This document shows positions 14,792 to 23,557 of a stretch of 34,438 nucleotides of DNA, piece after piece. The translations under genes and the position numbers were made by a program. The DNA is from JAJDFU01 sp964640855 (GTDB lineage: Bacteria; Bacteroidota; Bacteroidia; Chitinophagales; Saprospiraceae), in contig CAZXIX010000041.1 of the NCBI GenBank assembly GCA_964640855.1, positions 1 through 34,438 on the forward strand. The letters run 5' to 3'. Below the pieces are notes generated by a model. That model was given only the letters and a program-made list of their open reading frames with translations, was not told the origin of the DNA and did not search any database. The stretch's first letter is position 1. Each line of letters begins with the position of its first letter.

Positions 14792-16306
14792 TCAAGGCTG
14801 GTTGTACAATTTTTTTCCGGCCTCCTCGTACTTGTCGCCCGGTACCCAGAAGGGCCTTTCCTTTTTATTGGCCACTTTGCGAGAAATCTGGATGAAAGCC
14901 TGGCAGTACTTCAGGAAATACTCCATATCTACGGATTCGGCTTCGTCAGCTGTTTGATGATAGTATTTGCCTATCTCTTCGTCAAAGGAATCCAGACCCG
15001 GGCTTATCGTCAGGGCAGGCACTCCTTTGGCGGCAAAGGATACATTATCCGAACGATCGAAAAGGTTTTGCTCGGGAGCGGGGTTTACCACTACTTCCAG
15101 ATCGACGGCAGCAGAACCCGATTCAATTTCTTCGTCGATGCCGGTACGGCCATGCCCAAATACCGAAATGGCCTGGGTATTGTTGTATCCGGCACCATCG
15201 GTATTAACGTTAAAAACCGTTTTTTCCAGAGGGATGATGGGATGATCCGCGTAGTAGCGACTTCCCAGCAAGCCTATTTCCTCTCCTGTCACGGCCAGGA
15301 TGATAATGGACCGGGCGGGTGGCTCCTGGGCGAAGCACTTGGCCGCATTCAGCAAGGCGACCGTTCCGAAAGCATTGTCACGGGCCCCGTTGAAGATGCT
15401 GTCCTTCGGACTGTAGGGCCCACCTGCTTCCCGACCAATGCCGACGTGGTCGAAATGAGCGGTTAAAATAACATATTCATTCTTTAGTTCCGGGTCGCTG
15501 CCCTCCAATATACCCATCACGTTGGGCGATGTGAAATCGATGGTCTGGGCCTTGCCCGCTTCCAATTTGGCCTTGATGGCTTTTCCTTCCTTTTCGGCTT
15601 CGGCCAGTTCGCCAACTTCGTCTTCCTTGATCCATCCGTAGTAAAAGTCGTTGGACGGTTCTCCTTCCTTTTCCCGAAGGCTGATGGATTCCCGACCGAA
15701 ATAATTGACCCAGATCTGCCAGGGGATATTGAGACGATAGAGTTCGATCAACCCGGCAGCCCCATTCGCCTGAGCCCATTCCCTTTTTTTGGCCATAGCG
15801 CCCACGACGGCTTGGGGAGATTGGCTTTCCGGGGTGCCGGGCAGCACGATTACCAGCTTTCCTTCCACATCAATGTCCTGATAATCGTTGTGGCCGGCAT
15901 CTTCATCGATCCATCCGTAGCCGGCAAATACCGCCTTGGTTTTCAACGAGGTACCCGGGCTGTTGATCAAGACCAGGTTCTCTGACTGTTTGTATTCCTG
16001 CTTTCCAAGTTTTAAGGTCCCGAAAGGAGCCGGGATGCTCTTTCGAAAAGGTACTACCTGGAAATAGTTTTCTTGTCCGGGCGGGGTGGCATAGTCCCAA
16101 CTTTGGAGGTAGGACGCGATAAAACGGGCGGCCAGTTCATTTCCGGGAGATCCGGTACGGCGCCCTCCCATTTCGTCGGAGGATAAAAAGCGAAGTGGAA
16201 ATTCAACATCCTCAACTCCTAAACGCAATTCGGGTGCCAGCTGAGCCTGGCTAATGGTCAGACTGGAAAAAACCAGGCAAAGGCCCGGGAAAATGGTTCT
16301 GATCAT
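14792..16306 (-). CDS. Secreted M28-family zinc aminopeptidase with PA domain
   Basis: A 504-residue exported peptidase. Residues 1-22 form a signal peptide (MIRTIFPGLCLVFSSLTISQAQ). A protease-associated (PA) insert occupies about 105-235. The M28 catalytic domain follows, with the two-zinc set His284 (AHFDH), Asp310 (NGARDNAFG), the Glu342-Glu343 pair (TGEEIG), Asp370 (NVNTDG) and His450 (YYHQTADE), all present. It should remove N-terminal amino acids from peptides in the periplasm or outside the cell. The ATG at 16306 is chosen because it starts the signal peptide directly; the longer frame to 16357 adds a non-signal extension. The gene converges on the OsmC gene and is divergent from pckA. 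Confidence 0.9.
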   Translation of the reverse strand: MIRTIFPGLCLVFSSLTISQAQLAPELRLGVEDVEFPLRFLSSDEMGGRRTGSPGNELAARFIASYLQSWDYATPPGQENYFQVVPFRKSIPAPFGTLKLGKQEYKQSENLVLINSPGTSLKTKAVFAGYGWIDEDAGHNDYQDIDVEGKLVIVLPGTPESQSPQAVVGAMAKKREWAQANGAAGLIELYRLNIPWQIWVNYFGRESISLREKEGEPSNDFYYGWIKEDEVGELAEAEKEGKAIKAKLEAGKAQTIDFTSPNVMGILEGSDPELKNEYVILTAHFDHVGIGREAGGPYSPKDSIFNGARDNAFGTVALLNAAKCFAQEPPARSIIILAVTGEEIGLLGSRYYADHPIIPLEKTVFNVNTDGAGYNNTQAISVFGHGRTGIDEEIESGSAAVDLEVVVNPAPEQNLFDRSDNVSFAAKGVPALTISPGLDSFDEEIGKYYHQTADEAESVDMEYFLKYCQAFIQISRKVANKKERPFWVPGDKYEEAGKKLYNQP

Positions 16307-16868
16307 GATTGGATTTATGTTTTGAAAAGTTAAAATAGCGCTTTTCCGAAAAGGCACCGGGGCTTTCGACCGATTCCCCGGGCTATTCGACAGAGCAGCC
16401 GGCTGACTCTACATGTCTGATAAGCCAAACCCATGAGCACTCCCATGATCCGGATAAAGGTACAAATGAGGCCCGACCAAATTGAAAATTGCCCTTCGGG
16501 TGTACGGCCTTTTCATACAATAAAAGCCCTGCTCATCCATTTTAAACATACGAGGTTCCTCACAAAAGTGGGGTGGCTTCTATTCTGCTTCAATGACCGG
16601 GTAAAACTCCCAAGACGGTATCCAGGGAAGGAAGCCAAAGGAAAAGAAAATGGGAGGGAAACCGATCACAAGCCCTATGAATGATTATTTTGGAGGAGGC
16701 GATGATCTTTTTCATAGGCTTTGCGACGGGTCTGAGAGAAATTACGGACGTGACAGAAAGGATTTTCCCTCCCGATAGCCCCATCAAAATGAGCGAAAGG
16801 GCTTTGCCCAACCTGTCTGGCATACCCTTAAAAGCATAATTTTTCAATTCCCTATAAAAAAAGATTGA
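16307..16868. other. 562-bp divergent intergenic region, possible 45-codon frame
   Basis: No recognisable gene. Promoters for the peptidase (-) and pckA (+) must lie here, but no convincing TTTG/TAnnTTTG pair was found. One short + frame, 16702-16839 (45 codons, beginning MIFFIGFATGLREITDVTE), has GGAGGAGG 2 nt ahead of its ATG and ends 29 bp before pckA. It resembles no family I know, and the purine-rich stretch may be chance. It is kept here rather than called as a gene. Confidence 0.35.
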
Positions 16869-18482
16869 ATGCTTAAGTTTGGAATCAATGACCCAAGTGC
16901 AAACCTGGAAGATTTGGGTATTAGGAATTACAAGCAGTGCTTTTGGAATCTAAGCCCGGAAGAGCTGGTTGAGGAAACCATTAAGCGCGGTCAAGGTGTT
17001 CTGTCCAATACCGGAGCGCTGGCCGTGAAAACCGGAGAATTCACCGGTCGCAGTCCCAAGGACCGCTTCATCGTTCGGGATGAACTCACAGAGCATACGG
17101 TGGATTGGAATCCCATAAACGAAGGGGTATCGCCGGAGGTGTTCGATAACCTCTACCAAAAGATCACCGCTTACTTTGAGGGGAAGGATGTTTTCGTCAG
17201 GGACGCCTACGTTTGTTCAGATCCCAATTACCGGTACAATGTGCGGATCGTCACCGAATATCCCTGGAGCAATATGTTCGTCTACAATATGTTCCTCCGC
17301 CCTTCGGCTAAAGAACTGATGAGTTTTCAACCCGACTGGAAAGTGATCTGTGCACCAGGATTCCATGCCGACCCGGCCGTAGACGGCACCCGGCAGCACA
17401 ATTTTTCCATCCTGAACTTTTCCAAGCAAATTGCCATCGTGGGAGGCAGCGGTTATACGGGGGAAATCAAGAAAGGGATTTTCGCTTCTCTGAATTACCT
17501 CCTTCCGACTCAACACGACGTGCTGGCTATGCACTGCTCGGCCAACATGGGTGAAAAGGGCGATACCGCCATATTTTTTGGCCTTTCCGGCACGGGCAAA
17601 ACCACTTTGTCAGCCGATCCCAAACGACGGCTGATCGGCGACGACGAGCACGGCTGGTCCAACGAAGGCGTTTTCAATTTTGAAGGCGGCTGCTATGCCA
17701 AGACCATCGATCTGAGCGAAGAGAAAGAACCGGAGATCTATCGGGCCATCAAGCATCACGCCATCCTGGAAAACATCGTTTTCCACGAAAACACCCGGGT
17801 ACCGGATTATGAGAATGACCATATTACTCAAAATACGAGGGTTTCTTATCCGATTTACCACATCGAAAATGCCCTGACTCCCTCCGTGGGCGGTCACCCG
17901 CGCAACATTTTCTTTCTGACAGCCGATGCCTTCGGTGTATTGCCCCCCATCTCCAGATTGAGTCCGGAACAAGCCATGTACTATTTCATCTCGGGCTATA
18001 CGGCCAAAGTGGCGGGTACCGAAGCGGGGGTGGTGGATCCGGAAGCTACCTTCTCTGCTTGCTTCGGCGCTCCTTTCATGCCCCTGCACCCCACGCGCTA
18101 TGCCGAAATGCTGGGTGAGAAGATGGTTCAACACGATACAAATGTCTGGCTTGTCAACACGGGATGGTCCGGGGGGAGCTTCGGCGTAGGATCGCGGATC
18201 AAGCTCAAGTACACCCGGGCTATGATCCATGCCGCGCTGGACGGCAATCTGGATCATGTGGCCTACTCAACGCATAATGTCTTCGGCCTTCGCATGCCTA
18301 AGCATTGCCCCGATGTACCCAACGAGATTCTCAATCCGAGAAACACCTGGGAGGATCCCGAGCAGTACGACAAAACGGCGGCCGATCTGGCTTCCCAGTT
18401 CCGCAAGAACTTTGACCAATTTGCCAAACTCGCTGACCGCAAGATTATTGAAGCAGGACCTAAAGAATTGATTACCTCTTAG
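16869..18482 (+). CDS. pckA: Phosphoenolpyruvate carboxykinase (ATP)
   Basis: A 537-residue cytoplasmic enzyme that converts oxaloacetate and ATP to PEP, CO2 and ADP, the entry step of gluconeogenesis; in anaerobic relatives it can run the other way. The kinase-1a loop GLSGTGKT (Lys244) and kinase-2 LIGDDEHGW are intact, and FTGRSPKDRFIVRD and NTGWSGG are ATP-PEPCK blocks. Length matches the ATP-dependent family (about 530-540), not the GTP type. Start ATG 16869, no Shine-Dalgarno. It is a single gene closed by a terminator. Together with the glucan phosphorylase it suggests a cell that both stores and rebuilds sugar. Confidence 0.97.
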   Translation: MLKFGINDPSANLEDLGIRNYKQCFWNLSPEELVEETIKRGQGVLSNTGALAVKTGEFTGRSPKDRFIVRDELTEHTVDWNPINEGVSPEVFDNLYQKITAYFEGKDVFVRDAYVCSDPNYRYNVRIVTEYPWSNMFVYNMFLRPSAKELMSFQPDWKVICAPGFHADPAVDGTRQHNFSILNFSKQIAIVGGSGYTGEIKKGIFASLNYLLPTQHDVLAMHCSANMGEKGDTAIFFGLSGTGKTTLSADPKRRLIGDDEHGWSNEGVFNFEGGCYAKTIDLSEEKEPEIYRAIKHHAILENIVFHENTRVPDYENDHITQNTRVSYPIYHIENALTPSVGGHPRNIFFLTADAFGVLPPISRLSPEQAMYYFISGYTAKVAGTEAGVVDPEATFSACFGAPFMPLHPTRYAEMLGEKMVQHDTNVWLVNTGWSGGSFGVGSRIKLKYTRAMIHAALDGNLDHVAYSTHNVFGLRMPKHCPDVPNEILNPRNTWEDPEQYDKTAADLASQFRKNFDQFAKLADRKIIEAGPKELITS

Positions 18483-18508
18483 TGGATTCCTTTTTTGGGG
18501 TGAGAGAG

Positions 18509-18541
18509 ATGCCGGTCCTCCAGAGGAGGGTCGGCATTTTC
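18509..18541 (+). terminator. Terminator after pckA
   Basis: ATGCCG (18509-18514) pairs with CGGCAT (18532-18537), and inside it TCCTCC pairs with GGAGGG around an AGA loop. A short T run follows (18537-18540). It lies 27 bp past the pckA stop codon. Confidence 0.75.
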
Positions 18542-18615
18542 TGTCAAAATTAGACCGGAGCTGGGACCGGATTCCATTCCGGAGGGGAATTCCCTAATTT
18601 CATGGAGTGAATCTC

Positions 18616-20757
18616 ATGAATCATTTCTTTTTCGCCAGCCTCTGCTGTTTCCTCGCTTTTGGGGGAATGACCTGTACGGAGCTTTACAGTCAACCCGTCT
18701 ATTGGTCGGATCTGGGGTCGGAGGATCAGAAAGAGGCTCGAAAGTGGACTCTAAACACGGAGCGACTTGTTTCTTTCTGGCAAAAAAGCCTTTTCCGGTT
18801 TCCTTTGCCCCGCCCCGATGGGACTACCGAATGGGCGATCCTGCAAGAAGATACGACTCTTCTCCCGGCCTCTCTTTCTTCTCGTTATCCGGGTATTCGG
18901 ATCTTCAAGGGGCACATGCTGGATAAGCCCGATCAGCAGGTTCGACTGGATTTCGGGCCGAATGGTTTACATATCCGGGTGTTTGGCTCAGCAGGTTGGT
19001 CTGTATCTCCTCAGGCGGGTTTTTACCTTTCGCAGGGTGAAAACAGGCAATCCCATCTCAAACCCCTCTTCTGCCGGGCCCCGTCCGGCGAGCCCAGGGG
19101 TTCCGCCCCGGATAGCCTATCCTGGATTTCTTTCGGAGATACTCTTATTCTCTATCGGCTGGCGATTGCGGCAACCGGCGAATACTCCCGCTATTTTGAC
19201 GGGGATAAAGCTAAAACCCTGGCCGCAATGGTGACTGCCCTGAACCGGGTCAATGCCATTTTCGAACGCGATCTGAATATTCGGTTCGAGCTCGTGCCCC
19301 GGAATGACACGCTTTTTTTCGACAATCCCGATACCGATCCTTTCGCAGGGGATTTGTTGCTGGGTAATACCGAGCTTTTCAATCGTTACCTGGGAGTCAA
19401 TAATTATGACCTGGGGCACGTCTTCAGCATAGGCGAGTCGGGTGCGGCCTTGCTGGGCGGCGTATGCGATGATCGCCGAAAAGCCGGAGGCTTTTCTTCC
19501 TTTCCCGATCCCGGAGACGACCGGTTTTTCCTGGACTTTTTTGCTCACGAATTGGGCCACCAATTGAGCGCGGAGCACACTTTCAACAATTGTGGTTTTA
19601 CCAGTCCGGTTCCTTTCGAGCCGGGAAGCGGATCTACGATCATGAGCTATGCGGGATTGTGTCAGGAGAATAATCTGGCCTCGCAGGTAGATGCCTATTT
19701 CCATGCCGTTTCTCAGATCCAGATCGCCCGGCATACGCGCAGAACCGAAGGCAAAACCTGTGGGGAAAGAAAGCCTGGCGGAAATACCGATCCGCAAGTT
19801 TTCCTGCCGGCAGGAGAGGTGCTTCCGTTCGGTACCCCCTTCGAGCTGGAGGGTGGGGCCTTTGACCTGGAGGCGGATTCACTTACCTATTGCTGGGAGC
19901 AATGGGACGTAGGTCCTCAGACCCCCCTGGATTCTGTTTTCGGAAGCGCCCCCCTGTTTCGGTCCTTTCCGTCCCAGCCAGAAAGCAGAAGGAGTTTCCC
20001 CCGCATCCCTTTTTTACTGGGAGAGGACGTCCGACCCGGAGAGGGGCTGCCGGAATATCCGCGGGACCTGAATTTTCGCTTGACGGTTCGGGATCAGGCC
20101 GGAGGGGTAGGGTCCGGGTTGTTGAAGATGAAAGTGACGGATCAGGCCGGGCCCTTTCAGATCTTGCCCTTTGCCACCCCCCGGACATGGATAAGCGGGA
20201 GGGCTTATACGCTCTTCTGGGAGGTAGCCGCTACGAACGAAGCGGCTGTCCTTGCCGATTCGGTCCTTCTCCTTTTTTCAAGAAATGGGGGGCTCACTTT
20301 CGAAGACACCCTGGCTACTGCAGCTAACACGGGAGAAGTCCGGTTTCTGGCGCCGCAGATCCAGGACAGCCTGTCCAGGGGCGTCCTGAAAGTAAAGGCC
20401 CAGGGGAAAAGCTTCTTTGCCCTTTATCCCGACTTCATATCGGTGCTACCGGATCAGGCTACCTCTTTGCCGGCCAAGCCCGACCCCACCGTTTCTTTTT
20501 CTCTGTACCCCAACCCGAGCCGAGGCCGGGTTTTCCTGAATATGCATCTGAGAAGGGCAGAAAAAGGATCCTGTTTCCTGGTGGATCTATTGGGAAGAAC
20601 CTTCCCTTTGGCGGGGAATTTGCCAGGGAGGGCCGGAGAAAACCTATGGGAGATCCTTTTGCCGGAATTGCCGGATGGCATGTATTGGCTGATCATCCGC
20701 TGGGACGGTCAGGGCAGACCGAACCGGATGCCTTTGCTGATCGGGGAGGATCTATGA
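18616..20757 (+). CDS. Secreted reprolysin-like metalloprotease with T9SS sorting domain
   Basis: A 713-residue secreted zinc endopeptidase of the metzincin (M12B/reprolysin-like) group. A signal peptide (MNHFFFASLCCFLAFGG, about 1-26) is followed by a propeptide-like region and a catalytic domain with H311-E-x-x-H315-x-x-x-x-x-H321 and the Met-turn IMSYAG (Met343). Residues about 395-620 contain Ig-like beta domains. The last 70 residues (YPNPSRGRVFLN through GMYWLIIRW) are a Por/type IX-secretion C-terminal sorting domain, so the protein should cross the outer membrane by T9SS and be cleaved or anchored at the surface. The ATG at 18616, with GGAG 8 nt upstream, is preferred over GTG 18607. 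The stop overlaps the stop of the opposing E1 gene by 6 bp. Confidence 0.92.
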   Translation: MNHFFFASLCCFLAFGGMTCTELYSQPVYWSDLGSEDQKEARKWTLNTERLVSFWQKSLFRFPLPRPDGTTEWAILQEDTTLLPASLSSRYPGIRIFKGHMLDKPDQQVRLDFGPNGLHIRVFGSAGWSVSPQAGFYLSQGENRQSHLKPLFCRAPSGEPRGSAPDSLSWISFGDTLILYRLAIAATGEYSRYFDGDKAKTLAAMVTALNRVNAIFERDLNIRFELVPRNDTLFFDNPDTDPFAGDLLLGNTELFNRYLGVNNYDLGHVFSIGESGAALLGGVCDDRRKAGGFSSFPDPGDDRFFLDFFAHELGHQLSAEHTFNNCGFTSPVPFEPGSGSTIMSYAGLCQENNLASQVDAYFHAVSQIQIARHTRRTEGKTCGERKPGGNTDPQVFLPAGEVLPFGTPFELEGGAFDLEADSLTYCWEQWDVGPQTPLDSVFGSAPLFRSFPSQPESRRSFPRIPFLLGEDVRPGEGLPEYPRDLNFRLTVRDQAGGVGSGLLKMKVTDQAGPFQILPFATPRTWISGRAYTLFWEVAATNEAAVLADSVLLLFSRNGGLTFEDTLATAANTGEVRFLAPQIQDSLSRGVLKVKAQGKSFFALYPDFISVLPDQATSLPAKPDPTVSFSLYPNPSRGRVFLNMHLRRAEKGSCFLVDLLGRTFPLAGNLPGRAGENLWEILLPELPDGMYWLIIRWDGQGRPNRMPLLIGEDL

Positions 20758-23175
20758 AAAGCGAGCCGGAAAGCGTTCGGGTTCAGCTTCGCCCATGATC
20801 CGGTATACGGTTTCAAAAACGTCCTCGGCCGATGGCTTGGTGAAATAGTCTCCGTCCGATCCATACGGGGGGCGGTGCGCCTTGGCAGTCAATGTGGCCG
20901 GCATGGAGTCCAGGTAACGATATGCGCCCTGCCGCTCCAGTACTTCCCTCATCATGTAGGCGGAGGCTCCTCCGGGTACGTCTTCATCCAGCAGCAGCAA
21001 GCGGTTCGTTTTCTTGACGGATGCCAGAATTCGATTTTCCAGGTCGAAAGGCAACAGAGTCTGCACATCGATCAGTTCGACGGAAATTCCCTGTTTTTCA
21101 AGCAGGTCGATGCCTTCCTGGGCTATCCGGACGCAGCTTCCGTAAGTCACCAAGGTGAGATCGGTACCTGGCCGGAGTACTTCGGGAATCCCCAGCGGGA
21201 CAGTAAACTGACCGAGATTTTCGGGCAATCTTTCCTTGAGGCGATATCCGTTCAGACATTCGATCACGAGTGCGGGATCATCGCTTTGGAGCAGCGTATT
21301 GTACATACCTGCGGCCTGTGTCATGTTTCGCGGTACCAGAATGTGCATGCCTCGCAAAGCGTTCAGGATCACGCCCAATGGAGAGCCGGCGTGCCAGATC
21401 CCCTCGAGGCGGTGGCCGCGCGTCCGGATGATGGCCGGCGCCTTTTGCATGCCTACGCTTCGCCAGCGGAGCGTCGCCAGGTCATCCATCAAAGGCTCCA
21501 GACCGTAGATGAGATAGTCGAGATACTGGATCTCGGCAATAGGGCGCAATCCCCGCATAGCCATACCGATGGCCTGGCCCATGATCGTCCATTCCCGAAT
21601 ACCGGTATCGAAGACCCGGGTTTCACCGTATTTCTTTTGCATACCGGCAAAACCCTGGTTGACATCGCCGATCTTTCCGACATCTTCGCCAAAGGCAAAC
21701 AGGTTGGGGTATTCAGCGAGGGCTCGATCAAAAAAGGCATTGAGGATCTCAAATCCATTCTTCAAGGGGGCGTCATCGGCGTATTTCGCCGGGATGATTG
21801 GTACACGCAAGGCTGCCTGCTCCGAATGGCTGTACAGATGGGAATCGTATCGGGAATTTCCTTCCTCCTTGTGGGCAACAATCCAGTCTCGCAAGGGGAT
21901 GAGCTCCTGATGATACCCCAGTGCCAGGTAGCGTGCCTGTATACGCCTCGCTTGCCGCACCAACTCGTAGAATTGAGGGTGCCGCATTCTTTCCAGTTCC
22001 TTTTTCAGGTTTGCCAATTCAGCATCCTCAACTTGTGGCAAGGTCTCCAACAAGGATTTCAATGTACTCAGCGTCTGAGAGATGGGCTTATTGTAGGCTT
22101 TCCAGGCGCGATCTTTTCCCGCCCGGGCTGCTTTTTTGGCGGCCTGCCGAATCTCGTTGACTTCCTCGGCACTGAGAATTTCTTCGGCCATGATCCAGTC
22201 AGCCATTTTTTCAATGCAATCGAATTCGGCCTCCCAGGCAAGTCTTTCTTTACTTTTATAACGTTCGTGTGAGCCGGAAGTGGAGTGCCCCTGGGGCTGG
22301 GTGATCTCCTGTACGTGGATCAACACGGGCCGGTGATCCTTGCGACATAGTTCGATGGCTTCCTGGTAGGTCTCCAGAAGGGCAGGATAATCCCAGCCTT
22401 TCGCTTCAAAAATCCGGATGCCGCTTTCACCCTCTTCGCCCTGAAGACCGGAGGTTGCTTTGGAGATGCTGCCGCGCGTCGTTTGATATTCTACGGGCAC
22501 CGAAATGCCGTACCCGTCGTCCCAGACCAAAACGGCCAGCGGGACCTGCATGACGCCGGCTGCATTCAGGGTTTCCCAGAAAATACCCTCCGAAGTACTG
22601 GCGTCTCCGATGGTGCAGAAGACCACTTCATCGCCATTTAACGAAAATCCTTCCTGCACCTCTTCGGGGCTTTCCCGATATTTTTTGGAAGCCAGGGCCA
22701 GCCCGAGCGCCCGGGCCATCTGGCCGGCGGTGCTGGAAATGTCAGCCGAGATATTGTACGTTTGGGTATGGTCGAGCCATTCGCCCTTCTCGTCGAGCAG
22801 AGGCGTGGCGAAGTGATTGTTCATCTGCCGCCCTCCGCTGAAGGGGTCATTCTCCACATCCGCATACAATTGGGCGTAAAAGGCTTCCAGGCTACAGAGA
22901 TCCAGTGCCATATGGAAGGTCTGGTCGCGGTAATAGCCTGACCTGAAATCTCCCGGACGGAAAAAGCGTGCGAGCGCAACCTGGGGTACTTCTTTTCCAT
23001 CACCTATGATGCCGAATTTGGCCTTGCCCGTCAAAACTTCCTTCCGGGCGATCAGGCTGGCTTCTCTACTGATGCAACACAACTCAAAATCTTTGCGAAT
23101 CTCTTCATACGTCAGGCCCGTTCCAGGATGAATGGGGCTACTAACGGCCTCGTTTGCCAGGGATGGTTCAAGCAT
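20752..23175 (-). CDS. Fused E1 alpha/beta 2-oxoacid dehydrogenase (branched-chain type)
   Basis: An 807-residue thiamine-diphosphate enzyme with both E1 subunits in one chain. Residues about 25-400 are the alpha half, with the ThDP region starting at G190-D191 (GDASTSEGIFWETLNAAG) and ending in WDDGYGIS where many homologues have an Asn pair. Residues about 465-807 are the beta half (FGEDVGKIGDVNQGF, GWxxD-like blocks and LLLDEDVPGGAS). It should decarboxylate a 2-oxoacid, most likely branched-chain 2-oxoisovalerate-type substrates, and pass the acyl group to an E2 lipoyl protein. No E2 or E3 gene is in the window, so specificity is inferred. Start ATG 23175. Confidence 0.9.
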   Translation of the reverse strand: MLEPSLANEAVSSPIHPGTGLTYEEIRKDFELCCISREASLIARKEVLTGKAKFGIIGDGKEVPQVALARFFRPGDFRSGYYRDQTFHMALDLCSLEAFYAQLYADVENDPFSGGRQMNNHFATPLLDEKGEWLDHTQTYNISADISSTAGQMARALGLALASKKYRESPEEVQEGFSLNGDEVVFCTIGDASTSEGIFWETLNAAGVMQVPLAVLVWDDGYGISVPVEYQTTRGSISKATSGLQGEEGESGIRIFEAKGWDYPALLETYQEAIELCRKDHRPVLIHVQEITQPQGHSTSGSHERYKSKERLAWEAEFDCIEKMADWIMAEEILSAEEVNEIRQAAKKAARAGKDRAWKAYNKPISQTLSTLKSLLETLPQVEDAELANLKKELERMRHPQFYELVRQARRIQARYLALGYHQELIPLRDWIVAHKEEGNSRYDSHLYSHSEQAALRVPIIPAKYADDAPLKNGFEILNAFFDRALAEYPNLFAFGEDVGKIGDVNQGFAGMQKKYGETRVFDTGIREWTIMGQAIGMAMRGLRPIAEIQYLDYLIYGLEPLMDDLATLRWRSVGMQKAPAIIRTRGHRLEGIWHAGSPLGVILNALRGMHILVPRNMTQAAGMYNTLLQSDDPALVIECLNGYRLKERLPENLGQFTVPLGIPEVLRPGTDLTLVTYGSCVRIAQEGIDLLEKQGISVELIDVQTLLPFDLENRILASVKKTNRLLLLDEDVPGGASAYMMREVLERQGAYRYLDSMPATLTAKAHRPPYGSDGDYFTKPSAEDVFETVYRIMGEAEPERFPARFS

Positions 23176-23244
23176 GGGAGTGAACTATTGCAATCTTAAA
23201 AAAAGAACTTTCGCCGGATATGGACTCCGACCTCTAAAGCAGCA

Positions 23245-23269
23245 CAAAAATATAAAAAAATGCCCCAAA
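23245..23269 (-). promoter_or_regulatory. Candidate promoter for the fused E1 gene
   Basis: On the - strand a full TATTTTTG box (23252-23245) lies about 70 nt ahead of the ATG, with TTTG (23269-23266) upstream. The 13-nt gap between them is shorter than the usual 18-20, so only the downstream box is convincing. Confidence 0.35.
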
Positions 23270-23414
23270 TTTTGTTATGACAATAGTCATGGATCGTCCA
23301 TCAATCTGGGCCATTCGGGTTTGGATGGTGGATTTTCCGGATAATGAGAAGCAAAAAGCCACAGGCTTTTTGAATATCCTCCTTAGTAAAAGCAGTTAAT
23401 AACCCATTTCGTTC

Positions 23415-23452
23415 AAAAAAGAAGCCGCTCTCTCTTGAAGAGGAGCGGCTTC
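23415..23452 (-). terminator. Strong terminator after susD
   Basis: GAAGCCGCTC (23421-23430) pairs with GAGCGGCTTC (23443-23452), and the inner CTCTT/AAGAG extends the stem. On the - strand a run of six T (23420-23415) follows at once. It lies about 105 bp beyond the susD stop and ends the susC-susD transcript. Confidence 0.85.
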
Positions 23453-23557
23453 CGTTCTTTTATTCTGGCAAAAGAGGGCGATCCGGAGGATAGAACGGAT
23501 TCGATTATTCTCTTATCCGGAAAGCCTCTGCGCCATCCCGTGGATCATTTTCCGGGA

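Larger units (their letters stand above)
23176..23557. other. Intergenic region between the E1 gene and susD
   Basis: This 382-bp stretch holds the candidate E1 promoter, a small hairpin AAAAAGCC-ACA-GGCTTTTT at 23353-23371 that is terminator-like but weak, and the strong susCD terminator at 23415-23452. No open frame in it is credible. Confidence 0.5.

Noticed and set aside
16590..16847. 85-codon - strand frame upstream of pckA
   Set aside because: It begins with TTG in AT-rich pckA leader sequence and resembles no protein; it also conflicts with the expected pckA promoter.
20875..22272. A 465-codon open frame on the + strand inside the E1 gene
   Set aside because: It is antisense to strongly conserved dehydrogenase sequence and has no family resemblance.
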